From Brachycybe producta (Eukaryota; Arthropoda; Diplopoda; Playtdesmida; Andrognathidae): 64,000 nt of DNA. Every line of letters starts with the position of its first letter. Position 1 is the stretch's first letter. Of the stretch, positions 38,301-44,108 are shown piece after piece. A model generated the notes under the pieces. The model searched no databases, was not told where the DNA came from, and saw only the letters and a list, made by a program, of their open reading frames with translations. Both the position numbers and the translations under genes were made by a program. The stretch is from NCBI GenBank assembly GCA_036925085.1, contig JAUPFP010000022.1:1689501-1753500 (forward strand), in the 5' to 3' direction.

Positions 38301-38417
38301 ATTGCAAAATTTACGATTAAAAAAAAACTAGAAAAACCTTAATTTTGATTATGTCCACTCCCGATCGAATTGACCAAACCTACCTGTTTTTGTTGTCAAT
38401 AAAACGTCCGACTGATT
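16606..38417 (-). CDS. Large disordered Ser/Pro-rich protein, 5' end not found (five exons joined)
   Basis: Exons in transcript order: 38384-38417, 37063-37109, 36811-36936, 25476-25637 and 16606-19176. Every junction has GT-AG signals and matching phase (1, 0, 0, 0), which strongly supports a real gene. The joined part encodes about 979 residues. The first three exons are Thr/Glu/Lys-rich, with VVTEDGEILEDSGP and DDPGPGWVLVPG segments that look like conserved linear motifs. The last exon is low-complexity, basic and rich in Ser, Pro and Arg. There is no signal peptide, membrane helix or catalytic domain. A cytoskeletal or scaffold role is a guess only. The upstream exon carrying the start codon was not found in the window. 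Introns of up to 11 kb are packed with MITEs. Confidence 0.8.
19250..20160. repeat. Family F copies and a related tandem block, intronic
   Basis: A family F copy at 19250-19560 has GAAACTTGAAAGTG and the palindromic middle. At 19730-20110 there are three or four degenerate repeats of about 120 bp, each with CTTCTAGTTTCTAAAT-like sequence, TAAAAATCCCCTTATAT and CGACGATATC. Confidence 0.55.
20284..20599. mobile_element. MITE family E, copy 3
   Basis: From GGGTTCGGATTTTTATGCAA to the complement of the GGCTCGGAAATTTTGATGCA-type end. Contains TGTGGCCCAAGTGCCAATTG and GAGAGGCTAGATGTCTGC. Confidence 0.75.
20611..20910. mobile_element. MITE family E, copy 4 (next to copy 3)
   Basis: Separated by only 11 bp from copy 3, in the same orientation and very similar to it, including the GAGAGGCTAGATGTCTGCTT variant. 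It is probably a tandem duplicate of copy 3, not an independent insertion. Confidence 0.75.
21116..21194. repeat. (GA)n microsatellite, about 39 units
   Basis: Uninterrupted GA dinucleotides. The minus-strand open frame through it (Ser-Leu repeats) is an artefact of the repeat. Confidence 0.95.
21491..21790 (+). mobile_element. MITE family C, copy 4, right end lost
   Basis: Begins TAATACCTAGTACACACACC and carries ACAGAGCCCTGTGAAGG. It stops after TAATTTGAATTCAT without the terminal GTACAAGG segment, so it is truncated by about 25 bp. Confidence 0.75.
21850..22330. repeat. Degraded family F repeats, intronic
   Basis: Fragments recognised by CTTGAAAGTGTTTTATTTTT, GAAACTAGAAAAGC and AGTTCTAGTTTCTTAAAAG. 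No coding signal. Confidence 0.45.
22393..22600. mobile_element. MITE family A, copy 4
   Basis: About 208 bp, ends ACGGGCA and TGCATGT (both diverged from ACAGGCA). Internal TGACGTCA, CCAATTAGAAGTTGCC and GGGCGGAGCC are intact. No clean target duplication is visible, so this copy is older or rearranged. Confidence 0.8.
22890..23320. repeat. Family F-related tandem block, intronic
   Basis: Three similar units of about 90-110 bp between 23000 and 23300, each with CTTCTAGTTTCAAAT-like sequence followed by a Ser/Lys-like A-rich segment and a GAAATAT or GAAAGAT motif. It looks like local amplification of one arm of family F. Confidence 0.5.
23374..23822. repeat. 68-bp tandem repeat with an inverted partial copy
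   Basis: Units begin at CTTGACTCGCCTC near 23525, 23593, 23661, 23731 and 23799, spacing 68, 68, 70 and 68. Each contains CTCTCCACT, TTAGCTCGCAG and TTGCATCACAGC. At 23388-23490 the same motifs occur on the other strand (GGCGAGTC, AAGCTGTGATGCAAGC), so the whole array can fold. GC-richer than its surroundings, non-coding. Confidence 0.8.
24500..25400. repeat. Family F copies (three, degraded), intronic
   Basis: Recurring AGAAACTAGAAGAGTAA and TTACTCTTCTAGTTTC motifs at 24520-24730, 24790-25150 and 25190-25370, with the usual TTTTCATGTTGA core in two of them. It lies next to the 25476 exon. Confidence 0.55.
25476..25637 (-). CDS. Internal exon (54 codons) of the minus-strand gene
   Basis: Phase 0 at both ends. 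Encodes a segment starting RKTSGSDDPGPGWVLVPG and ending EEVGGLTRE, with a Lys/Glu/Thr-rich middle. Acceptor TTATTTGTAG, donor GTAAGA. It joins in frame with the exons at 36811 and 19176. The GWVLVPG motif looks structured and conserved, but I cannot name a family from it. Confidence 0.82.
26104..26679 (-). mobile_element. Repeat family B, copy 2 (inverted)
   Basis: The reverse of the 9962 copy. Its start, ACTAGTGGGGTAACCCGTCA on the minus strand, is at 26679, and the GTGTGTGT microsatellite end is near 26110. It carries the captured palindrome at about 26510-26640 and a G14-type homopolymer at 26307-26320. Open frames of 85-107 codons on both strands come from its purine-rich strand and are not genes. 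Confidence 0.75.
26860..27070. repeat. Repeat family G (TATGACAGT-rich)
   Basis: Shares the order ATGACAATCACATT, AGTCAACCAATGGCAGTCAT, TTACAAGGTTATGA, ATGACAGTTTTATATT and TTTCTGTAACAAGGCT with intron 6 of both IR-1 (47715-47870) and IR-3 (60150-60315). A dispersed non-coding repeat. Confidence 0.55.
27072..27415. repeat. Foldback repeat family F, good copy
   Basis: Begins TAAGATGGTTTTAAAGTGTA, then TCTTTCAGGAGCAAAATTAA, AAAACTAGAAAGGTAGCTCA, the ATATCTTTTAAAATAAAAT core and its complement, ending with ATTTCTAGTTTCTAACACA. Together with 6541 it defines the family structure best. Confidence 0.65.
27827..28146 (+). mobile_element. MITE family C, copy 5
   Basis: Full length: AACACCTAGTACACACACCT to GAGTACAAGGTATTA. 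Internal landmark ACAGAGCCCTGTGAAGGAC. Adjacent TA/TA dinucleotides fit a TA target. Confidence 0.82.
28559..28763. mobile_element. MITE family A, copy 5, with perfect 9-bp target duplication
   Basis: 205 bp, ACAGGCA...TGCCTGT, flanked by CCTCAAAAT on both sides (28550-28558 and 28764-28772). This is the cleanest target duplication of the family and sets the insertion signature at 9 bp, as in Mutator-like elements. One GC-box is mutated (GGCTCCGCCA). Confidence 0.92.
28774..29808. other. Intronic AT-rich stretch, nothing recognised
   Basis: Contains a (CCT)n run near 29345-29366, long T and A homopolymers, and no family A-K repeat that I can see. Confidence 0.45.
29809..30126 (-). mobile_element. 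MITE family C, copy 6
   Basis: Inverted orientation: TAATACCTCGTATACACACA at the left, and GTGTGTACCAGGTATAAG at the right. Landmark GGGCTCTGTAGAACAC near 30063. Confidence 0.8.
30840..31157 (+). mobile_element. MITE family C, copy 7
   Basis: From ACTATTACACACAGCTGATA to GAGTGTACAAGGCATTA, with ACAGAGCCCTGTGAAGGAC inside. Confidence 0.78.
31319..32012. mobile_element. Family H TIR element (GCCTGTTATACACC ends), nested in family F
   Basis: About 690 bp. Left end TAAAGCCTGTTATACACCAA; right end on the complement TTAAGCCTGTTGTTATACAC. A second internal GGCTGTTATACACAAGTAAA and a TTACTTGTATAA arm make further foldback. A 70-bp block (ATCTTCTAAATTAATGCAAC) is present twice, near 31670 and 31890. 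The flanks are the two halves of one family F repeat (AGAAGGGTG at the left, CTCAATCATTTAAAGG at the right), showing a nested insertion. Confidence 0.6.
32272..32306. repeat. (GA)n microsatellite
   Basis: About 17 GA units. Confidence 0.9.
32640..33116 (+). mobile_element. Repeat family J, copy 1
   Basis: About 475 bp. It starts with a cluster of TTCGAATC/GATTCGAA motifs, then CGCGCTTTTTTTTCG, AATTTCGGTGGTCGGACCCG, TGACCCTGAGTGAAGCCACA, TTATTAATAATTTAATATTT, and ends in another GATTCGA cluster with TTCGAGAACCTTTTAG. The two ends form an imperfect inverted repeat. Copies at 35535 and 49250. Confidence 0.7.
33473..34037. mobile_element. MITE family D, copy
   Basis: Left end TTAAGGTGGCTTTATAAATG, right end ATCTATAAAAGCCACCTTAA. 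Carries AGATGGCGCG in the left arm and a degraded counterpart in the right. The core is ATGATATCTTTCAAAATAAA. Confidence 0.72.
34060..34367 (+). mobile_element. MITE family C, copy 8
   Basis: TAATACCTAGTACACACACC to GTGTGTACAGGGCATTA, about 308 bp, with a small internal deletion relative to copy 5. Confidence 0.82.
35003..35090. repeat. Long hairpin, about 40-bp arms
   Basis: TTCGCCACTTGTGGTTGGAC and its continuation through AAACACTCTTTCGCTAC pair with GTAGCAAATGAGTGTTTTTG and AGTTCAACCGCAAGTGGCGA. It may be the centre of a TIR element spanning about 34909-35093, where CACACGGGCC and ACCACCCT segments flank it. Confidence 0.6.
35117..35402. mobile_element. MITE family E, copy 5, right end degraded
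   Basis: Starts GGGCTCGGATTTTTATGCAA and has TGTGGCCCAAGTGCCAATTG and GAGGCTAGATGTCTGG. The final ATTTTGCAT...GAGCC segment is lost. Confidence 0.7.
35535..35962 (+). mobile_element. Repeat family J, copy 2
   Basis: Same order of motifs as 32640: ATTCGAATCTTCGAATC, CGCGCTTTTTTTTTTTCG, AATTTCGGTGGTTATCCGG, TGACCCTGAGTGAAGCCACA and TTCGAGAACCTTTTAGGATT. The end unit TTCGAGAACCTTTTAGGATT is present once here, against 17 times in the copy at 49250. Confidence 0.72.
36026..36334 (+). mobile_element. MITE family C, copy 9
   Basis: From ATAATACCTAATACACACCT to GTGTGTACAAAGGAATAA; landmark ACAGAGGCCTGTGAAGGAC. Confidence 0.78.
36811..36936 (-). CDS. Internal exon (42 codons) of the minus-strand gene
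   Basis: Phase 0 at both ends, acceptor TTGTTTGTCAG, donor GTAATT. The product runs from IETRVRREIVVTEDGEILED through SGPTVTTETTE to QENTE. The run of charged and Thr residues continues the character of the neighbouring small exons. Confidence 0.82.
37063..37109 (-). CDS. 47-nt internal exon of the minus-strand gene
   Basis: Acceptor TTTTTACAG, donor GTTAGT. Phase in is 1 (the first two bases complete a Glu codon), phase out is 0. Encodes ELTTKKKTDTLVTKQ. Too short for standalone detection; accepted because phase and splice sites agree with both neighbours and the TTK motif repeats in the adjacent exon. Confidence 0.7.
37431..37937. mobile_element. MITE family D, copy, with a T/G homopolymer junction
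   Basis: Left end AAAGGTGGCTTTATATTTGG, right end near AAATAGCCACCTATAG. In the middle is a T10 run followed by about 15 G (37676-37690), a likely site of sequencing error. Confidence 0.65.
37988..38196. mobile_element. MITE family A, copy 6
   Basis: 209 bp, ACAGGCA...TGCCTGT; TGACGTCA and both CCGCCC/GGGCGG arms are present. No target duplication is visible. It lies about 190 bp from the 34-nt exon at 38384. Confidence 0.85.
38384..38417 (-). CDS. 34-nt internal exon of the minus-strand gene, the most 5' one found
   Basis: Acceptor GTTTTAACAG, donor GTAGGT. Encodes NQSDVLLTTKT plus one base of the next codon. Entering phase is 0, so at least one more exon lies upstream. Its LLTTKT echoes ELTTKKKT in the next exon, suggesting small-exon duplication. 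Confidence 0.65.
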
Positions 38418-38550
38418 CTGTTAAAACGAAAAAAAAAAACATGATTTTATTATAAGATTAGAAATTTTTTTTTACATTTTGAATAATCCAAGTTTGAATC
38501 CTCATTAGCTTTAATATGTCCTTTTTTATTTCCATTCTTGGTAATAATTA

Positions 38551-38877
38551 GGTCTCGGATTTTTATGCAACTATCAAGCAAAATGTTTCTCAATCTATGG
38601 CCCCCAGGTGCCAATTGTGAAGTAATATCATCATCATCATTAAAGAGGAACTGCAATTATTGCTTTTTCTAATCAAAAAGTCTGGTTAGAGAGGCTAGCT
38701 GTCTAGTTACTATCAGTTGTCAACTAGAATTCTAGCCTCTAACCAGTGTTTTTTTTATTAGAAAAAAAAAATAATTGTTAGTGGATCTCTAAATTACGGA
38801 ATTGTTACTTCGCAACTGGGCATTTGGGCCACAGATTGAGAAACATTTGCTTGGTTTTACATAAAAATTCGAGCTCT
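38551..38877. mobile_element. MITE family E, copy 6
   Basis: Starts GGTCTCGGATTTTTATGCAA, ends ACATAAAAATTCGAGCTC, flanked by TAATTA and TTAGTAAT. Contains GAGAGGCTAGCTGTCTAG. Confidence 0.7.
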
Positions 38878-39314
38878 TAGTAATAATAATAATCGTTCAA
38901 GATTCAACTTTTGTTATTTCAACCCACCCACAGAAATATTTACTAAATATATTAAAACAGTAAACTGGTTTTTTCTTTCTCGAAACCAAACATAATACAT
39001 GACTAAACATGGACAACAACAACACCTGTTTCTGCAACTTCATAAAATTATTAAAATATTATAAGAAGTAGTTGGAGTGATCTTAATAGGATATTTGAGG
39101 CCATGCAGTTTCAAAACGTTGTAAATGCCTCCTCATAAGGGTGAAATATATTTTTTAATCGAAAATGGGTTGGTAAACGTCATATGCTTTTTGAAGGGGA
39201 ATTTGCTTGTCATGAAAGTGCTATTAACGTCATAACGTTGTAACAGCCAATAGTAATTCGAATGGCAACCTTGGCCAGTCACTTAGTGACTATATTATAT
39301 AGTCACGATGTAAA

Positions 39315-39524
39315 ACAGGCAGTTAGAAATCGGTCAGAACTTCAGTATGTCTCCGCCCTTGTTATGACGACTCGCAACTTCTAATTGGTTTGTTGTGTTG
39401 TTCGACGTTGAAAAGGGCGGAGCATGTGACGTCAGACTACATAACCAGCCAATTAGAAGTTACCTTTCGTCGTCATAACAAGGGCGGAGCCAACTAAAGT
39501 ACTGACCGATTTCTAACTGCCTGT
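39315..39524. mobile_element. MITE family A, copy 7, with 9-bp target duplication
   Basis: 210 bp, ACAGGCAGTTAGAAATCGG at the left and the complement at the right. Flanks CGATGTAAA (39306-39314) and CGTTGTAAA (39525-39533) differ at one base. It belongs to a subfamily with CAGGCAGTTAG ends shared with 43440 and 47050. Confidence 0.9.
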
Positions 39525-39629
39525 CGTTGTAAATGCCAACAATGTTACAATATCACTACAGTGACAACTTGTCAGCATGTCATGTTGCATGTTGTCGTTT
39601 ACAACGTTTTGGAACTGGAAGTGAAGCCA

Positions 39630-39895
39630 AGATCTTTTATTCTGTCTTTTCAGAAGAGCAAAATTAAAAACAATTATAGAAATTGTTTTAAAAACTAGAA
39701 GGGTAGCTCAATCACTTAAAGGTATTTTCATGTTGTTATCTTTTAAATTAAGCTTTTTTACGTCAGTTTAAAAAAAAATGACTCAACTTTTAAGCAGATG
39801 ATATTTTGTTAATTTCTGTCCATAAAAAGCTTATTTAAAAAAAATATCAAATATGCAAATTACCCTTAAGTTACTGAGATACCCTTCTAGACACC
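39630..39895. repeat. Foldback repeat family F copy
   Basis: AAAACTAGAAGGGTAGCTCA, TTTTCATGTTGTTATC, then the reverse half to ACCCTTCTAGACACC. Confidence 0.6.
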
Positions 39896-40060
39896 TTGTA
39901 TACACAAACAACAACAACAAAAATTGAATATTTTTATTGTTGTTGTGGTTTTTCAAAATAAAAGTTCAACGTACAAAAAAAAAGCCCAATTTGTTTTATT
40001 TTGTGTGGTTTTTTTCTCCATATTTTTGTTTCTTTTTCGAAGGTCTAGGTCTATGTTTTA

Positions 40061-41010
40061 TATACAAAGTGTCTCACAAAAATGTATACACCCATGTTTA
40101 ATTTGTTATATTTAATTTAATAATTTTATAATTAAAATTAAATGTTACAATAACGGTGTTTTGGCATTCTACAATGACAGTTATTCGCCAAAATTCGGAT
40201 CAAGGAAGGGGACAGTTCGAGGGTTTGTGGGTTTGGAAGTCGTGGTTCTGTCGGGAAATCCAAATTAGATTTCTTTGCCGAATACAACATTGGATGACTC
40301 GCGAGATCAAAAAAAAAAACATCTCCGAAGAGGTGCTAATTTCGACAAACCGAATTCTACACAACCTTAATCTATACTTAAACCGTCTACATCTAGGAAT
40401 TCATCAATGTTGTTATTTTAATTCTGATATTGTCATTCAAATATTATTACGAGTCTGGTCAGTATGTTGTCTACTAATGTGTAGCCTAATGTCTACAATA
40501 TGTAGCCAGCACAGGTTGTTTTTCAATAAAGTTTCTTCCAAAAGCATTTGCAAGTTTGATGTTTAAATGATTCCTTATTGCATGTTTTCAAAATGGCCTC
40601 CATTCTATAATCAAAAGGCATTGCTGACATCCGTAAGAAACTGATTTGCAAACATCAATTAACCGCATTTCTTGTATTTTTGCGTCAATTCTTATAAGAT
40701 AATTGTATAAAACAGTAAGAAATCGAAAAGAATTGTCACATAATTACAAGAAATACGTTTAATTAATGTTTACACATCAGTTTCTTATCAATGACAGCAA
40801 TGCCTTGATTAGAATGGAGGCCATTTTGAAAACATGCAATGAGGAATCATTTAAAACATAAAAAAATGCAAAATGCTGTCATAACTATTATGTATTGTAA
40901 CATTTACTCTTAATTATAAAATTATTAAATTAAATTTAAGAAAATAAACACGGCAGTTATTAACAATCAAAGTGTGTATTATACATTTTTTTGCGGAACA
41001 CACTGTATAC
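40061..41010. mobile_element. Family K: 950-bp element with long TIRs and an inner palindrome
   Basis: Outer inverted repeats of roughly 100 bp: TATACAAAGTGTCTCACAAA at the left, and GTATACAGTGTGTTCCGCAA on the complement of the right end, both continuing through AAAATGTATA and TAATAATTTTATAATTAA. Inside, 40558-40700 and 40740-40865 form a second inverted repeat with CATGTTTTCAAAATGGCCTC in both arms. TA at both ends suggests a Tc1/mariner-type target. A 136-codon frame (40156-40566) has no transposase motif that I recognise; later, stop codons abound. Confidence 0.6.
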
Positions 41011-41631
41011 ATGAGTACGAAGAAGTGTAAAACCGCAGACTTTTCCGTAGGCCATAACTAACACATATGAAGAATTATTATTAATAATAATCTTCATGTC
41101 TCATGCTGAGTTGTCTAAAAATTTTTTAAGAATAATGAGATTTTCAGATTTTTTTTTAAAGAAGCCACAACTATTTTTTTTTAACTTTGAGAAGAAAAAA
41201 AGCCTCAAAAAAAATTTACTTGAGACAGAAAAAAAAATTTTCTTCTTGTTTATTATTTCTCAATTTAAATCTAAAAATTACTTTTTTCTTTTCAAAATTT
41301 ATATTTAGAAAAAAAGGATCATTATTCATTTACAGTGAATAGTTTTCAGATTAAAACATCATGCAAACAAATGAAGCTATTTTTCATAAAATTCGTACAA
41401 AAAAAAAACGTTGTTTTAAAAATGTTTTTGAAATGAAATTTAATTTGTCTGTTTGTTGTTAGGTGTATTCAATTGCACCTATAAACAAAAAAAAACAATA
41501 ACATATGAAATTAAAGGTTTCTATCTGATCTACCTGCACTAGAGAAAAGTCCCGGAAAAATCGCAAAAGTCCTTGAAAACGTAAAAAAAAAACCACAAGA
41601 AAAAATAAAGAAGCACAGGCTTGGATTTTCT

Positions 41632-41838
41632 ACAGGCAATTAGAAATCGGGACAAACAGAAGTTGGCTCCGCCATTTTTATGACGACCGGCAACTTTTAA
41701 TTGGTTTTTTGTGTGGTTCGACGTTGAAAAGGGGCGGAGCATGTGACGTCAGACTACATAACCAACCAATTATAAATTGCCGTTCGTCATAAAAAGGGCG
41801 GAGCCAACTTCTGTTTGTCCCGATTTCTAATTGCTTGT
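41632..41838. mobile_element. MITE family A, copy 8
   Basis: 207 bp, ACAGGCA...TGCTTGT, with TGACGTCA, GGGGCGGAGC and GGGCGGAGCC. No clean target duplication. Confidence 0.83.
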
Positions 41839-41938
41839 AAAAAAAACATCTCTGAGGCTCTTGTTTGTAGCCTCCACCTCCAACTCTTGTTGTCGATTGA
41901 GATGAACCACACCACCAAATAAGAATTAAAGGACACAA

Positions 41939-42050
41939 CAGATTATTAACTGAATAAATTGAATTCGACAACATATTGTTTGCTTGTCCTTCACAGGGCT
42001 CTGTAGAACACGTTTATTATTTAAATGCATTTAAAGTATCAGGTATAAGC
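41939..42050 (-). mobile_element. MITE family C, truncated copy 10
   Basis: Only the last about 110 bp, from AGATTATTAACTGAATAAAT through GGGCTCTGTAGAACACG to ATCAGGTATAAGC. Confidence 0.7.
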
Positions 42051-42592
42051 AATTTATGTTTCAGGAATTTCTAATTGTGGTTATAAAAAAATTCTTTATA
42101 TCACAATATTTTTTTAAAGCTTTGTCATGAATTGATATTATTGTATGTTTTTCAAAGAATGGATCTTTCATTTTTTTAAAAAAAAAAGAATGATTGACTA
42201 ATGTGTCATGTTGTTCAAAAAAAGAAAAGTGAAAATTCTCTTAACATCAAATTAATTTTTTTTATGTATGTACATTATATTAACCACCTAGAATTTAAAA
42301 TAGGTATATTTTGAAGTTCTGAAAGAAAGTATTATAAAAAAAAAAGCTGATTTTCATTGGTTAATAACCAGAATTGGTAGCTTCATTATCTCTCCTCTCA
42401 TTCTTTAACTCAAATATTTCATTATTTTTCTTTTTGTTGTTGTTGTTTGCCATTTCATAATATGAACAGAAGAAAAGAAAGTAACCACAAAAAAAAAATA
42501 ATCAAGAAAATTCCATCAAGAAAAAAAATTACTGTTAGAACAAAAATGCCTTTTCACTTTTTGCCATTTTGCATTGTGGCTGTGTGTGGCAC

Positions 42593-42788
42593 ACAGGCAT
42601 CTGTAGACAGCTTTAGAATGTCTTTGGTTCCATCCTTTTATGAGCGTCATCAATTTCCAATTGGTTTGTTACTGGGTCTGATGTCACATTCTCCGCCCTT
42701 TTCAATTTCTAATTGGTTGATATTTTAGTCTGAGGCTCATTAAAGGGGCGGAGCCAAAGAAATGGCTGAAGCTGTCTACAGATGCCTG
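42593..42788. mobile_element. MITE family A, divergent member
   Basis: 196 bp. Ends ACAGGCATCTGTAGACAGCT and its complement differ from the main family after CAGGCA, but the interior keeps CTCCGCCC, CAATTTCTAATTGG and GGGGCGGAGCC. It shows that the terminal CAGGCA and the central block are the conserved parts of the family. Confidence 0.75.
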
Positions 42789-43101
42789 TTCTGTGGTTGG
42801 CTGTATGAATTATCTTTCTCTTTCTATAATATTATTATTATTATTATTATTAAGCTTTATAATAAGCTAGAAAGCTTTCTGTAATGATACAACTAATTGC
42901 AACACACACCTTTTTAAGGTTGTTGCTTTTTTTAATAAAATAATATTAAACTCAAACCTCATTTCAGTTAATTAAAAAAAATACTAGTTGTATCCGGTAT
43001 AACATATTAACATTGTTCTCAAGCTCAATTCAGTGTGGTGTTAAAATTAAGGTGGGCTGTATTTTATATTCACAAGAGATGGCAATTGGAAATACAGTAG
43101 A

Positions 43102-43424
43102 ACGTTGATTATCGGAACTAATGTCGGACATAACTAGACTAGCATTAGCTTATTAGAATTTTTCAGAGCGCATGCGCATTGCCGTCCATCGTTTTATATA
43201 GGAAAGTTATGGCAAGTGAAAACTACCCCTAAGTGAACGTCGCATCGGCAGTTTCCATTGGTGAACAATAGATGGCGCTGCTAACGCAAATCTGCAATCA
43301 CTTTCCTATATAAACCGATAAGATGGCAATGGGCATGCGCTATGAAAATTCTAATAAGCTAATGCTAGTCATAATAGGTTCCGATAATCGAAAAGTTCAT
43401 ATAATCGAACTCCGATAAATTCCC
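43102..43424. mobile_element. Pogo/Tigger-like MITE
   Basis: Left end TACAGTAGAACGTTGATTAT resembles the CAGTAGAACCTCNNTTATC-type ends of Tigger/pogo elements. The right half carries GTTCCGATAATCGAAAAGTT and ATAATCGAACTCCGATAA. Long arms pair (CTAGCATTAGCTTATTAGAA with its complement near 43350; CGATGGACGGCAATG-like with ATGGCAATGGGC). Non-coding. Confidence 0.6.
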
Positions 43425-43439
43425 AAAGTAGCCTCAGTC

Positions 43440-43646
43440 ACAGGCAGTTAGAAATAGGTGAAAACTTCAGTTGGCTCCGCCCTTGTTATGACGACTGCCA
43501 ACTTCTAATTGGCTAGTTATGAAGTATGACGTCACACGCTCCGCCCTTTTTGAACGTCAGACTACATAACCAGCCAATTAGAAGTTGCCAGTCATCATAA
43601 CAAGAGCGGAGTCAACTGAAGTTCTCCCCTATTTCTAACTGCCTGT
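43440..43646. mobile_element. MITE family A, copy 9
   Basis: 207 bp, CAGGCAGTTAG subfamily, with TGACGTCA near the centre. About 460 bp upstream of the IR-1 start codon, so it lies in the likely promoter region of IR-1. It is missing from the aligned region upstream of IR-3, which begins only at 54840. Confidence 0.85.
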
Positions 43647-43949
43647 AAATTGTTGGTTTCATACTTTCAGTAGCACCCTGTACAATTAATTCTCAAAGTA
43701 GAATAATTGCATAAAAGGACCCAACTTAAAAATCAATTAAACTTAGCAATTTCAGTTGAAAATGAGCCAAAAAAAAATGTAGCAAACATTATAAAAAATT
43801 AACTTTATGCAATACAAAAGTTTTTTTTTTATTTAATTAAATAGTATAATTAATTTAGTAATTAGTAATTACTTTCTCTCTTATTCTTTTTCAAGCGTAT
43901 AATTTTTAATCGTGTTCTTTTCATCATAAATTATAATTATTGTTCGTGT

Positions 43950-44108
43950 TTTATTCGAATACGAGAAAAATGTCTTTATTTTCACCATTTTATTAGTTGC
44001 TGTTTTTTTTCTTCATTATTAATTAAAACTATTTAAAATATATAACCTAAATGACATTTTGCTACAAATTATCATTTCAAAAAAAATTACAAAAACGAAC
44101 CAGAAAAA
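43950..44108 (+). promoter_or_regulatory. IR-1 upstream block shared with IR-3
   Basis: About 155 bp ahead of the start codon (AGAAAAATGTCTTTATTTTC to ACGAACCAGAAAAA) are also found upstream of IR-3 at 54840-54962 plus 55897-55920. This marks the left edge of the duplication and the only upstream sequence common to both genes. No TATA box stands out. Confidence 0.5.

Noticed and set aside
40156-40566. 136-codon frame in element K as a transposase
   Set aside because: No DDE/D motif, no helix-turn-helix that I can recognise, and the frame ends well before the element does.
41534-41571. Possible 38-nt upstream exon of the minus-strand gene (would encode LLRFFRDFSLVQ)
   Set aside because: GT-AG and phase fit, but the composition differs from the neighbouring exons, it lies against a MITE, and chance matches of this size are common.
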